Shown here in pieces: positions 17,760 to 25,729 of a DNA stretch of 64,000 nucleotides. Positions within the stretch are counted from its first letter, which is position 1; the number at the start of each line of letters is the position of its first letter. The DNA comes from CANQBR01 sp964641395. Its GTDB lineage: Bacteria > Bacillota > Negativicutes > Acidaminococcales > Acidaminococcaceae. Position numbers and translations under genes: made by a program. The DNA lies in assembly GCA_964641395.1 (NCBI GenBank), contig CAZXKQ010000007.1, positions 8,848 to 72,847 of the forward strand, given 5' to 3'. The notes under the pieces were generated by a model, which was given only the letters and a program-made list of their open reading frames with translations, was not told the origin of the DNA and made no database searches.

Positions 17760-18648
17760 GGTTCAATCCCCTTCTCCTCTCCCTGGCCAGGCGCATCAAG
17801 GCCTTCATAGCCTCTCCGTCCCCCCGGCCCAGGGCCTGCTGCCACAGGTGCAGCTGTGCTACGTACTTGTCCAGCTCCGCCAGCAGTTCCTCCCTGTTGC
17901 TCAAGAAGAGGTCGCACCACAGCTCCGGATTGATGTCTGCCACCCTGGTGCCGTCCTTAAAGCTGCCAGCCACAAAAAAGCGGGTGTTCTCGTTATAGGA
18001 GGGGCTGTCGATGAGGGCCACGGCGGCCACATGGGTGAGCTGGCTCACGTAGGCGATGATCCTGTCGTGCTCCTGGGGCGTCACCGTCACCGTCTGCTTA
18101 CAGCCCAGGGCCAGGGCGAAGCTGCGCAGCCAGGCCACAGCCTGGGGGCTGTTGGCCTCCGTAGGCACCACGATGTAGTTGGCCGAGTGGAAGATCTTCT
18201 CCGAGGCCATGGCCAGGCCCTGGGCCTCCCGCCCTGCCATAGGGTGGCCGGCGATGAACTCCATGCCCTGGGGCAGCACCCTCTGGATGTCGTAGGGCAG
18301 GCTGCCCTTGATGCCGGTCACATCCGTCACCAAGGCGTCGGCCTTGAAGTAGGCCGCATTGGCCGTGATGAAACTGTACACCGCCTCAGGGTAGATGGCG
18401 CAGAGCACCACGTCCGCCTCTCCCAGGGCCGGCCCCGGCTGCTGGAGGGCCAGGTCTAGCAGGCCCAGGGCCTGGGCCTCCTCTAGCACCGCCCCCTCCC
18501 TGTCCAGGCCGATGATGCGCTTCACTCCCAGGCAGCGCAGGGCCTTGGCCATAGAGCCGCCGATGACGCCTAGGCCGATGATGGCGAAGCTCAGCCCCCC
18601 TAGGGAGAGGCCGCCGTCAGGGCCTAGGCCCTTAAAACCACTGTCCAC
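17746..18648 (-). CDS. tyrA: Prephenate dehydrogenase
   Basis: 300 residues. A Rossmann fold begins at FAIIGLGVIGGSMAKALR near residue 22. The family blocks DVTGIKGSL, FIAGHPMAGRE near 138 and the catalytic-region SQLTHVAAVALIDSP near 208 follow. It lacks the extra C-terminal ACT domain found in many Bacillota TyrA proteins. Converts prephenate to 4-hydroxyphenylpyruvate. A 50-nt gap separates it from aroF. Confidence 0.93.
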   Translation of the reverse strand: MDSGFKGLGPDGGLSLGGLSFAIIGLGVIGGSMAKALRCLGVKRIIGLDREGAVLEEAQALGLLDLALQQPGPALGEADVVLCAIYPEAVYSFITANAAYFKADALVTDVTGIKGSLPYDIQRVLPQGMEFIAGHPMAGREAQGLAMASEKIFHSANYIVVPTEANSPQAVAWLRSFALALGCKQTVTVTPQEHDRIIAYVSQLTHVAAVALIDSPSYNENTRFFVAGSFKDGTRVADINPELWCDLFLSNREELLAELDKYVAQLHLWQQALGRGDGEAMKALMRLARERRRGLNRGNP

Positions 18649-18698
18649 GCTAATTTACCTCCATCCTACCGTACTACTATATAAATTAGCCTTTCAGT

Positions 18699-19712
18699 CT
18701 ACAAATCCCTGCCTATAATGCGGGCAATGCCCTTTAATTCTCCCATTAAGCGGGCGAAGCGCTCCGGTTTCAAGGACTGGGCCCCGTCGCAGAGGGCGGC
18801 CTCCGGATTGTTGTGCACCTCGATGATCAGGCCGTCCGCCCCTACGGCCACCGCCGCCTTGGCCAGGGGCTCCACCATCCACCACATGCCGGCGGCGTGG
18901 CTGGGATCCACGATCACCGGCAGGTGGGAGAGCTTCTTCACTGCAGGGATGGCGCTCAGGTCCAAGGTGTTGCGGGTGTACTGCTCAAAGGTGCGGATGC
19001 CCCGCTCGCAGAGGATGACGTTGTCGTTGCCCCCTGCCATAATGTATTCGGCGCTCATGATCCACTCCTCGATAGTGGCGGCCAGGCCCCGTTTCAGCAG
19101 GATGGGCTTGCGGATCTTCCCCAGCTCCTTCAACAGGCTGAAGTTCTGCATGTTGCGGGCCCCCACCTGGATCAGGTCCACATCCTCCACGTAGCGCTCT
19201 ATCATGTCGGCGCTCATGATCTCGGTGACGATGGGCAGGCCGGAGGCCTCCCGGGCCGCCTTCAGGTAGTCCAGGCCCAGCTCCTGCAGGCCCTGGAAGG
19301 AGTAGGGGGAGGTGCGGGGTTTGAAGGCCCCGCCCCGCAGCATGCTGGCACCGCCGATCTTCACCGCGGCGGCGATCTGGCACACCTGCTCCTCAGTCTC
19401 TACCGAGCAGGGGCCGGCGATGACCTGGAGCTTGCGGCCCCCCACCTTGACCCCCGCCACATCCACCACCGTGTCATCTGGGTGGAACATCCGGTTGGCC
19501 CGTTTGAAGGGCTCCTGCACCCGCATAACCTTCTCCACGCTGTCGTCCACCCGGTACTGGTTGATGTCCAGCACGCTGGTGTCGCCGATGATGCCGAAGA
19601 TGGTCATGTTGACGCCGTTGATCTCGTTAATCTGGAAGCCGCTGGCCTCCAGGTTGGCCTTGATCTTGTTCCTGCTCTCTACAGAAGCGCCGGGTTTGAA
19701 TACGATTACCAT
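18699..19712 (-). CDS. aroF: DAHP synthase, type I-beta with regulatory N-domain
   Basis: 337 residues. Residues 1-70 form the ferredoxin-like regulatory domain (MVIVFKPGASVESRNKIKAN). The TIM-barrel catalytic core follows (VIAGPCSVETEEQ near 97, GGAFKPRTSPYSFQGL near 125, VDPSHAAGMWWMV near 275). Size and architecture match Thermotoga-type enzymes that are inhibited by Tyr or Phe at the N-domain. I chose ATG 19712 because AAGGAGAGG lies just upstream; the longer frame from 19751 lacks support. First structural gene of the aro operon, immediately after the attenuator. Confidence 0.95.
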   Translation of the reverse strand: MVIVFKPGASVESRNKIKANLEASGFQINEINGVNMTIFGIIGDTSVLDINQYRVDDSVEKVMRVQEPFKRANRMFHPDDTVVDVAGVKVGGRKLQVIAGPCSVETEEQVCQIAAAVKIGGASMLRGGAFKPRTSPYSFQGLQELGLDYLKAAREASGLPIVTEIMSADMIERYVEDVDLIQVGARNMQNFSLLKELGKIRKPILLKRGLAATIEEWIMSAEYIMAGGNDNVILCERGIRTFEQYTRNTLDLSAIPAVKKLSHLPVIVDPSHAAGMWWMVEPLAKAAVAVGADGLIIEVHNNPEAALCDGAQSLKPERFARLMGELKGIARIIGRDL

Positions 19713-19791
19713 GATGTCCTCTCCTTTTTCCTTCAGAGTCGCCTTAACCACACCTTAAGCTGGCCAGTCCCTGGTCAGGGCCCGCCTATAA

Positions 19792-19822
19792 GAAAAAGCA
19801 GGCCCACGTAAATGAGCCTGCT
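19792..19822 (-). terminator. Attenuator terminator of the aro operon
   Basis: On the minus strand AGCAGGC pairs with GCCTGCT and is followed by TTTTCTT. It sits between the leader peptide stop (19876) and the aroF start (19712), so transcription must pass it to reach the operon. Confidence 0.82.
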
Positions 19823-19875
19823 GCAAGCTGCGCCGCTGTCAATCGTTCCAACAGCTGTCAACCCTTGGCTACTTT

Positions 19876-20001
19876 TTACGGAACTGATGCTTGTGGACTT
19901 TTCTCCGCCATAGCGAAAGCGCCGGTGCTAAAGTAATAGCTAAAGACCGGGGCGTAAGGAAAGTCGAAATAAGCATTAGCGTTCTGTCTTAAAGCAGCCA
20001 T
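19876..20001 (-). CDS. Tyr/Phe-rich leader peptide of the aro operon
   Basis: A 41-codon ORF with AGGTGG 6 nt before its ATG. Residues 11-24 read YFDFPYAPVFSYYF: four Tyr and four Phe in 14 codons, with a further Phe at 29, and no Trp. It lies about 45 nt after the promoter and ends about 55 nt before the terminator hairpin. This is the layout of classical ribosome-stalling attenuators such as pheL or trpL. Within it, CCGGT and ACCGG flank the Phe-Ser-Tyr-Tyr-Phe codons (19930-19960 region) and could form an RNA hairpin that a stalled ribosome would disrupt. The role as a Tyr/Phe sensor is inferred. It is too short for usual ORF callers. Confidence 0.85.
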   Translation of the reverse strand: MAALRQNANAYFDFPYAPVFSYYFSTGAFAMAEKSPQASVP

Positions 20002-20051
20002 CTAATCCACCTGTAAAGGAAGGGCGAAGGCGGAAGCCAACGATTAGGCTT

Positions 20052-20080
20052 ATTGTAACCCAGCCCAGGGCCTGCGTCAA
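20052..20080 (-). promoter_or_regulatory. aro operon promoter
   Basis: On the minus strand TTGACG, 17 nt, TACAAT. Transcription would start near 20045, 45 nt before the leader peptide ATG. Confidence 0.88.
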
Positions 20081-20168
20081 GGGAAAAGTAGAAAAACTGT
20101 TACAAAATAGTCCTGGCCGACCGCTATTGTAATATAGTTTACACTCACAAGCTTTGGGCCAAGACGGC

Positions 20169-20501
20169 CTACTTAGAACTGATGTAGTCAAAGGCCCGGG
20201 CCTTGTCCATGTGCACCTTCTCCACCCAGGCCCGGAAGCGGGCGTGGTTGGTTACGTCCAGCACCTCACAGCTGCCGTAGCGGTCGATGTCCCCTTCCAC
20301 TACATCCCCCACCTGGGGGAAGCGGGACAGGTAGAAGTTGACCTTGAGGCCGCTGTACTGGGCGTAGCGCTGGGTCTGCACCACGAAGAAGCGCTTCCCC
20401 TTGTCCGCATAGACCACCCTGCCGCCGGCAGCAGAGCAGAGGGCGGCGAGGCTCACTAAGAAGGCGGTCAAGAACAGCAGAAAAAGTTTTTTCATCTCCA
20501 T
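20169..20501 (-). CDS. Small secreted protein, unknown
   Basis: 110 residues. A classical signal peptide (MEMKKLFLLFLTAFLVSLAA then CSA, about residues 1-24) precedes a basic, aromatic mature part without cysteines that looks like a small OB- or SH3-like beta domain (YAQYSGLKVNFYL, VGDVVEGDIDRYGSCEVLDV). No family recognised. It ends about 85 nt before the aro promoter on the same strand and follows the TSUP gene. Confidence 0.65.
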   Translation of the reverse strand: MEMKKLFLLFLTAFLVSLAALCSAAGGRVVYADKGKRFFVVQTQRYAQYSGLKVNFYLSRFPQVGDVVEGDIDRYGSCEVLDVTNHARFRAWVEKVHMDKARAFDYISSK

Positions 20502-20536
20502 CCCTCCCTAAGGGTATTGTAGAACCGCCGTCCCCC

Positions 20537-21271
20537 TCAGGCCAGGGCCCGCCAGACCAGGCTCAGGCCTCCCAGCCCCACCACCAAGAGGGCCAGGCGG
20601 CGGAAGAGGGCGGGGTTCAGCTTGCTGAAGAACCGGTTCCCCACCAGGGTGCCGATGAGCATGGCCGGCAGCATGGCTCCCAGCAGGGTCCAGTCCTCCA
20701 CCGCCTGGGTATTGCCTACCAGGTAGTTGAAGGCCAGGCTGCAGAAGGATTGGAAGCCGAAGTACCAGATTAAATTGGAGCGGAGGGCGCCCTTCTCCAT
20801 CCCCTCGTTCAGGCAGTAGAGGATGATAGGGGGGCCGCTGACCCCGGTGGCCGTGCCGAAGAAGCCGCTGACGCAGCCGGCCGCCAGCCGGCCCAGCCTT
20901 TTATCGGCCACGGGAAAGGAGAACTGCCGGCCTAGCAGGAGGGCGGCCAGCAGGAGGACGCAGCCAAGGAACAGCTCCATCTGCCGCAGGGGCAGCCGCT
21001 GCAGGGCCAGCACCCCGGGCACCGCCCCTACCAGGCTGCCTAGGGCGAAGGCGGCCACCACCTGCCACTGCCACTGGCCCCAGGTCTGGGCCATGTTCAC
21101 CAGCCGGGTGACCAGGGCCAGGAAGAGCACCAGGATGATGGAGGCCTTCACCGACAGCACCAGGTTCAAGAGGGGCAGGGCCACCAGGGCGAAGCCGAAG
21201 CCGGTGACGGTGGTGAAGAAGGAGCCGGCCAGCACCGCCAGCCCTGCTAGAAGGTAGGTGGCTGCCGTCAT
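20537..21271 (-). CDS. TSUP-family (TauE/SafE) membrane permease
   Basis: 244 residues, with about seven to eight hydrophobic segments. The two TSUP half-repeats are recognisable (AGSFFTTVTGFGFALVALPLL near 15 and SGFFGTATGVSGPPIILYCL near 132). TSUP proteins export sulfite, sulfonates or organic acids; the substrate cannot be read here. It follows the thioesterase gene with about 50 nt between and may belong to the tail of the malonate operon. Confidence 0.85.
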   Translation of the reverse strand: MTAATYLLAGLAVLAGSFFTTVTGFGFALVALPLLNLVLSVKASIILVLFLALVTRLVNMAQTWGQWQWQVVAAFALGSLVGAVPGVLALQRLPLRQMELFLGCVLLLAALLLGRQFSFPVADKRLGRLAAGCVSGFFGTATGVSGPPIILYCLNEGMEKGALRSNLIWYFGFQSFCSLAFNYLVGNTQAVEDWTLLGAMLPAMLIGTLVGNRFFSKLNPALFRRLALLVVGLGGLSLVWRALA

Positions 21272-21323
21272 GCCGCCTCCCCGGCCGCCCTGCCGCCAGC
21301 CAGCCCCTCCCTAGCTGCAGCCC

Positions 21324-21752
21324 TCACCACTTTTCCGGCAGCTTCTCTGCCACCGGGCCCATGATGAACATGATGGTGCTGGCCTGGGCGATGAGGGAGC
21401 CGTCTTCCTCGGTGATCTGGGCCGCGATGTTGATGGTGGACTGGCCCCGGTGGACGATGGAGCTGCTGCAGCGGAGGCTGCCGAAGCCCTTCACCCCTGC
21501 CAGGTAGGTGATATTCATGTTGAGGGTGGTGGCCATCTTGCCTACGGAAGCGCAGGTGATGCCGTTGACGCAGTCCGCCAGGGCCGCCAGGGCGCCCCCG
21601 TGGACCCCCAGCCAGTGGTTGGTGTGGATGTCGAAGTCGATGGGCATCACCAGGCTGCAGCCGCCGCAGTGCACCTCTTGGATCTGGATCTTCAAAACGT
21701 TCATAAAGGCGTTGGTGCTCCACATCTTGCGGATTAGGGCTTCTGGGTTCAT
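21324..21752 (-). CDS. PaaI-type hotdog thioesterase
   Basis: 142 residues. The hotdog signature HTNHWLGVHGGALAALADCVNG near residue 42 and the strand VHRGQSTINIAAQITEEDG are typical of PaaI/YbgC-like acyl-CoA thioesterases. It lies downstream of the malonate genes and may hydrolyse CoA or ACP thioesters; the exact substrate is unknown. Confidence 0.82.
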   Translation of the reverse strand: MNPEALIRKMWSTNAFMNVLKIQIQEVHCGGCSLVMPIDFDIHTNHWLGVHGGALAALADCVNGITCASVGKMATTLNMNITYLAGVKGFGSLRCSSSIVHRGQSTINIAAQITEEDGSLIAQASTIMFIMGPVAEKLPEKW

Positions 21753-21852
21753 AGGGTACCTCCTTAAGGTTTAGATACAGGAGCCAGACTGGTCTAATTA
21801 TAGTCTAGGCCGGCCCTGGAAGGCAAGGCCTTTTTCGCACCAGAGCCGGGGC

Positions 21853-22806
21853 TCAGAAGAAGACGTTGACGACGGTCATGTAGAGGGGGATGACGATGAG
21901 GCCCCCTAGGATGGTGATGAAGGAGAGGGCGGCGGCGTAGGAACTGTCCGCCCCGTACTGCTTAGAGACGATGGCCATCTGGGTCATGGCGGGCATGGCG
22001 GCCTGCATGGTGAAGACCCGCAGGGAGATGGGGGCCACCGGGATGAAGGGGGCCAGCACCAGGACGCAGAGGGGGCAGACTAGGAAGCGGCCTAGGAGGC
22101 CCAGGTAGATGTCCCGCTCAAAGTTGAAGTGGCGCAGGCTGATCTTGCTGATCTCGATGCCGATGAAGACCAGGGAGAGGGGGGTGGTGAGGTTGCCGAT
22201 GTACTGGAAGCCCCTAAAGAGGAAGCGAGGCACCGGGATGCTGAAGATGATCAACAGCAGGGCCGCCACGAAGGCGATGAGGGGCGGGGACCACAGCTTC
22301 TTCAGCACCGAAAGGGAGAAGGGGTTGCTCCCCTTCCCCTCCACGTCGGCCACGATGTTCTGCACCCCCAGGGTCCAGAAGAAGACCAGGTTGACGATGT
22401 AGTAGAGCATCACCGAGGGGATGCTCACATCCCCGAAGAGGGCCTGGTTCACCGGCAGGCCGATGAACATAGTGTTGGCGATGAAGAAGTTGGTGATGAA
22501 GATGCCCCGCCGGCCGTGGCGCACTTGAAAGACCCGGCCTACCAGCCTGCCCACTATCAGGGCCAGGACGATGGAGCAGACAGGCAGCAGGGTGTCCGGC
22601 GCCAGCTCCGCCAACTGCTGGGCGGTGAAGTTCTTGGTCAAGCTGGTGATCATGTAGAGGGGGAGGGAGACGTTGGTGACCAGGCGGGCGATGATGGTGC
22701 TGCTGTTCTCGGCAAACCAGCCTTTCAGGCTCAGCACGTAGCCCACCCCTACGATGAAGACGATGGTGAAGATGCCCTCCAGGGCCTGCAAGATGAAGCC
22801 TAACAT
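21853..22806 (-). CDS. AEC-family transporter, possible MdcF-like malonate carrier
   Basis: 317 residues with about ten hydrophobic segments in the two five-helix halves of the auxin efflux carrier family (VTNVSLPLYMITSL in the first half, AAMPAMTQMAIVSKQYG in the second). AEC members include MdcF, a malonate carrier in other malonate clusters, and malate or citrate carriers. Its place after mdcB/citG suggests malonate or a related dicarboxylate. The island also carries MadLM, so this may be redundant or used for another acid. Confidence 0.82.
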   Translation of the reverse strand: MLGFILQALEGIFTIVFIVGVGYVLSLKGWFAENSSTIIARLVTNVSLPLYMITSLTKNFTAQQLAELAPDTLLPVCSIVLALIVGRLVGRVFQVRHGRRGIFITNFFIANTMFIGLPVNQALFGDVSIPSVMLYYIVNLVFFWTLGVQNIVADVEGKGSNPFSLSVLKKLWSPPLIAFVAALLLIIFSIPVPRFLFRGFQYIGNLTTPLSLVFIGIEISKISLRHFNFERDIYLGLLGRFLVCPLCVLVLAPFIPVAPISLRVFTMQAAMPAMTQMAIVSKQYGADSSYAAALSFITILGGLIVIPLYMTVVNVFF

Positions 22807-22845
22807 AGAAATAATCCTTTCCTAAGCCAAGGGAGTTAAAGACAC

Positions 22846-22875
22846 ACAAGGTCCGCCTGCAGAGGCGAACCTTGT
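22846..22875. other. Intercistronic hairpin
   Basis: 13-bp inverted repeat ACAAGGTTCGCCT...AGGCGGACCTTGT (minus strand) between mdcB/citG and the AEC gene, without a strong U-tract. May act as a processing or partial termination site. Confidence 0.5.
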
Positions 22876-22941
22876 ATGCTTTTTAGGAGGTGTTAAGATT
22901 GGGATGTGTTTATGCTAAGGAGGGCCGCCCTGCTCATGTCC

Positions 22942-23889
22942 CTAAAGCAGGGCAGTGGGAAACTCCTTATTTTCTAAGAGATAGAGGGCTATGGTGATAG
23001 AAAGGAGGTCTGCGCTGCCTCCGGGGCTGATGCCCTGGCTGACGAAGGCCCGCTCCGCCTCTGCCAAGGCCTGGCGGCCGGCGGGGGTGAAGACGCTGCC
23101 TAGCTCCAAGAGCCGGGCCGCCTCTTCCTTGACCTGCCGGGCGGCTGCTGTGCCTGCCCGCCAAACCACGTTGCTGTCTTCTACCACGGCCAGGAGCTGG
23201 ATGAAGCTGTGCACTAAAGCGTCATTCAGGCTGGCCCCTGCGGCCAGGGCGGCGGTGAGGGCCGGCAGCCCCCAGCCTACCACGCTGGGAAAGCCCTGTT
23301 CAATTTCGCCTCTGATGCCTATTATACCATAGCGCCGGTACAATTGCTCCCCTGCCGTCCGGCTTTTTTTACAGTTGGCTAACTCTCGCTCCACCAGCCC
23401 TGCGGTCATGGCCCGGACTACCGGGAGGAGGTCCTCCTTCCCTAGGCGGTGTTGCAGGCAGTAGCCTGCCGCGGCACAGAGGAGGCCGCCGCTGAAGAGG
23501 ATGCCCCGCTGGGTGTTCACGCCCTTGGTAGCCTGCAGCATCTCCCTCTCCGCCCCTACCCCGTAGGCCCTGGCCCTTTGGAAGAGGTCTTGGGGACTGC
23601 CGGGGCGGCACAGGCCCAGCTCCAAAAGATCGGCAAAGGCCTGGGCCAGCACGGCGCTGCTGGCGGCAAAGGTGAGGATGTCCATGTCCCGGTGGGCCCC
23701 CTGGCTGCACCTGGTGACCAGGCCGGGCTTAGGATGGACGCACACTTCTAACATGACGGCCTGGCTGAGGTAGAGGCCCAGCCTCACCAGGCCCGGATCC
23801 GGGTGGGGAAGGGAAGCAAGCTGATACGCCGCCTGTCCAGGCCCTAGGCTGGCGCCTAGCGCCTCCGCCTTCATCATAGCTTGCCACAC
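22942..23889 (-). CDS. mdcB: Triphosphoribosyl-dephospho-CoA synthase (MdcB/CitG family)
   Basis: 315 residues. Family motifs are LEVCVHPKPGLVTRCSQGAH near 47, TKGVNTQRGILFSGGLL near 120 and SPGGSADLLSITIALYL near the C-terminus. It transfers dephospho-CoA to ATP's ribose to make the 2'-(5''-triphosphoribosyl) prosthetic group precursor that MadG attaches to the ACP MadE. The malonate context makes MdcB more likely than CitG. No citrate lyase genes are nearby. Confidence 0.9.
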   Translation of the reverse strand: MWQAMMKAEALGASLGPGQAAYQLASLPHPDPGLVRLGLYLSQAVMLEVCVHPKPGLVTRCSQGAHRDMDILTFAASSAVLAQAFADLLELGLCRPGSPQDLFQRARAYGVGAEREMLQATKGVNTQRGILFSGGLLCAAAGYCLQHRLGKEDLLPVVRAMTAGLVERELANCKKSRTAGEQLYRRYGIIGIRGEIEQGFPSVVGWGLPALTAALAAGASLNDALVHSFIQLLAVVEDSNVVWRAGTAAARQVKEEAARLLELGSVFTPAGRQALAEAERAFVSQGISPGGSADLLSITIALYLLENKEFPTALL

Positions 23890-23944
23890 GCAGCGCTCAG
23901 CTCCTTCTCATCCTTCTCGTCTTACTCAACCTTCTCAACCTCAT

Positions 23945-23991
23945 CCCCTGCCGCCCCTGGGGCCTGGCAGGCCGGCTAGGGCGGCACGGGG
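23945..23991. other. Strong GC hairpin between madM and mdcB
   Basis: CCCCTGCCGCCC pairs with GGGCGGCACGGGG with a single bulge, loop about 20 nt, no U-tract on either strand. Probably an intercistronic RNA structure that separates expression of the upstream structural genes from mdcB. Confidence 0.5.
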
Positions 23992-24014
23992 TACTTGCAA
24001 GAGGAACCTAGGGC

Positions 24015-24770
24015 TTAACCAAAGATGGCCTTGGTCAGGAAGTAGAAGATAGAGGGGAAGGTCAGGCAGCCAGAGCCGGTGTAGAAGGTGGCAGTCATGG
24101 CTGCGTAGGGAACCAGCTTAGGATCTACTGCGGCCATACCGGCAGCAGTGCCAGAGGTGGTGCCTGCCAACCCGCCGAAGACCATGGCCGACTGAGGATT
24201 GTTGATGCCCAGGGGCTTGGCCACGAAGGGGGTGAAGATCATTACTGCCAGGGACTTAACTACGCCGGCAGCAATGGAGATGGCGATAACCTCGCTAGAG
24301 GCGCCTAAGGCCGCACCAGTTACAGGGCCTACTACGAAGGTAGCTACCCCTGCACCGATGGTAACTAGGTCGACGCTGGAACGATAGCCCAGGGCGAAGG
24401 CCACTACCACGCCGGCGATCCAGGAGGTGATGAGGCCGAAGACCAGGGACAGCACGCCTACGATGCCTACTTTCTTGATCTCCCGCAGGTCGGCGCCGAA
24501 GGCGGTAGATACGATGGCGAAGTCACGGAACATAGCGCCGCCCATCAGGCCGATGCCAGCGAAGAGGGGGATGGTGGCGATACCCTTGGAGCCGCCGCCG
24601 ATATAGGCCATTACCAGGCCGAAGAGGATGGCTACCGCGCTGCCGTGGATACGGCCCTTGGACAGCCCTGCCAGCTTATAAGCGATTAAGTTGGCGATGG
24701 CGATAATAACGAAAGCGGTAATCAAACCGTTTGACATTAAAACTTTGCCAAACATCGCACCGAAGTTCAT
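24015..24770 (-). CDS. madM: Malonate transporter subunit MadM
   Basis: 251 residues, about eight hydrophobic segments, with glycine-rich helices (MAYIGGGSKGIATIPLFAG, VFGGLAGTTSGTAAGMAAVD). Matches the large membrane subunit of the MadLM malonate/sodium symporter by gene position next to a small membrane partner and within a mad cluster. It would import malonate with Na+. Directly follows madL (19-nt gap). Confidence 0.85.
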   Translation of the reverse strand: MNFGAMFGKVLMSNGLITAFVIIAIANLIAYKLAGLSKGRIHGSAVAILFGLVMAYIGGGSKGIATIPLFAGIGLMGGAMFRDFAIVSTAFGADLREIKKVGIVGVLSLVFGLITSWIAGVVVAFALGYRSSVDLVTIGAGVATFVVGPVTGAALGASSEVIAISIAAGVVKSLAVMIFTPFVAKPLGINNPQSAMVFGGLAGTTSGTAAGMAAVDPKLVPYAAMTATFYTGSGCLTFPSIFYFLTKAIFG

Positions 24771-24789
24771 AATGATACCTCCTATCTAC

Positions 24790-25146
24790 TTATTTCTTAG
24801 CAAACGAGCTGAGCACGGGTATCAGCAGGAAGGCCAGGGCGGAGCCTAACAGGCCGCCTAAGAAGGCTACGATGCCGCCGGAAACGGCTGCTGCTACGTT
24901 CTGAATGGAGCTCATCGCTACTACGATAGGAATGTACATTGCGGACCAGAAGGCGATGCCCTCTTGGGACTTCTTGTCCAACCAGCCGGCGTCGATGCCC
25001 TTGTTGCTCAAAAGGATCAGGAAGAGCATGGCAAAGCCTACGCCGCCGATGTTGGCCTTAACCCCCAGCAGGGCGCCTAGCACATCGCCGATATACATGC
25101 CAGTTAGATAGCAGAAAGCTAGCAAACCTACACCATAAATTACCAT
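24790..25146 (-). CDS. madL: Malonate transporter subunit MadL
   Basis: 118 residues, about four hydrophobic segments (MVIYGVGLLAFCYLTGMYIG at the start). I chose ATG 25146, with AAGGAG 6 nt upstream, instead of the longer frame. It is the small partner of MadM. Confidence 0.83.
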   Translation of the reverse strand: MVIYGVGLLAFCYLTGMYIGDVLGALLGVKANIGGVGFAMLFLILLSNKGIDAGWLDKKSQEGIAFWSAMYIPIVVAMSSIQNVAAAVSGGIVAFLGGLLGSALAFLLIPVLSSFAKK

Positions 25147-25261
25147 AATAAATCTCTCCTTAGTACAATTTTTTATTATCACCGCCCAGGCCTAGGGGTA
25201 GGCCCAGGCGGCGAAACAACTAAAGGGATTAATATGCGGCTCTTAGGAAACTTGTTTCAGC

Positions 25262-25471
25262 TTATTCCACAACGGCCAGGACGGTGCCGGCGCTAACCCG
25301 GTCACCAGGCTGTACCTTGTACTCCTTAACCACGCCGGCTACGGGAGAGGGAACCAGCTGTTTCATCTTCATAGCTTCCATGACGATCAAAACGTCCTTA
25401 ACGTTTACCTTGTCGCCAACTTGCTTCTCAAAACGAACGATCTTGCCAGGTACGCGGGATTTAATTTCCAT
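25262..25471 (-). CDS. madF: Biotin carrier protein, second copy
   Basis: 69 residues forming just a biotinyl domain: MEIKSRVPGKIVRFEKQVGD, then the biotinylation motif EAMKMK with Lys35, then VKEYKVQPGDRVSAGTVLAV. It would shuttle CO2 from malonyl-ACP carboxyltransferase (MadCD) to the membrane decarboxylase MadB. Protein sequence is identical to the neighbouring copy at 25506-25715. The start is the MEIK codon, with AAAGGAGAT upstream. The linker and proline/alanine-rich N-terminus usual in carrier subunits are absent. Confidence 0.93.
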   Translation of the reverse strand: MEIKSRVPGKIVRFEKQVGDKVNVKDVLIVMEAMKMKQLVPSPVAGVVKEYKVQPGDRVSAGTVLAVVE

Positions 25472-25505
25472 AATGCTATCTCCTTTGCTACACAAACCCT
25501 GAGGC

Positions 25506-25715
25506 TTACTCTACAACGGCCAGGACGGTGCCGGCGCTAACCCGGTCACCAGGCTGTACCTTGTACTCTTTAACTACGCCAGCTACGGGAGAGGGAACTA
25601 ATTGTTTCATCTTCATAGCTTCCATGACGATCAAAACGTCCTTAACGTTCACTTTGTCGCCCACTTGTTTCTCGAAACGAACGATTTTGCCAGGTACACG
25701 AGATTTGATTTCCAT
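25506..25715 (-). CDS. madF: Biotin carrier protein, first copy
   Basis: 69 residues, identical in protein to the gene 35 nt downstream, with biotinyl Lys35 in EAMKMK. By eye the two reading frames differ at about 17 of 210 bases, all silent, spread over both halves except for an identical block of about 50 bases at the 3' end and another around the biotinylation site. It has a good AAAGGAGAC site. Carries the carboxyl group in the malonate decarboxylase complex. Confidence 0.93.
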   Translation of the reverse strand: MEIKSRVPGKIVRFEKQVGDKVNVKDVLIVMEAMKMKQLVPSPVAGVVKEYKVQPGDRVSAGTVLAVVE

Positions 25716-25729
25716 AATGCATGTCTCCT

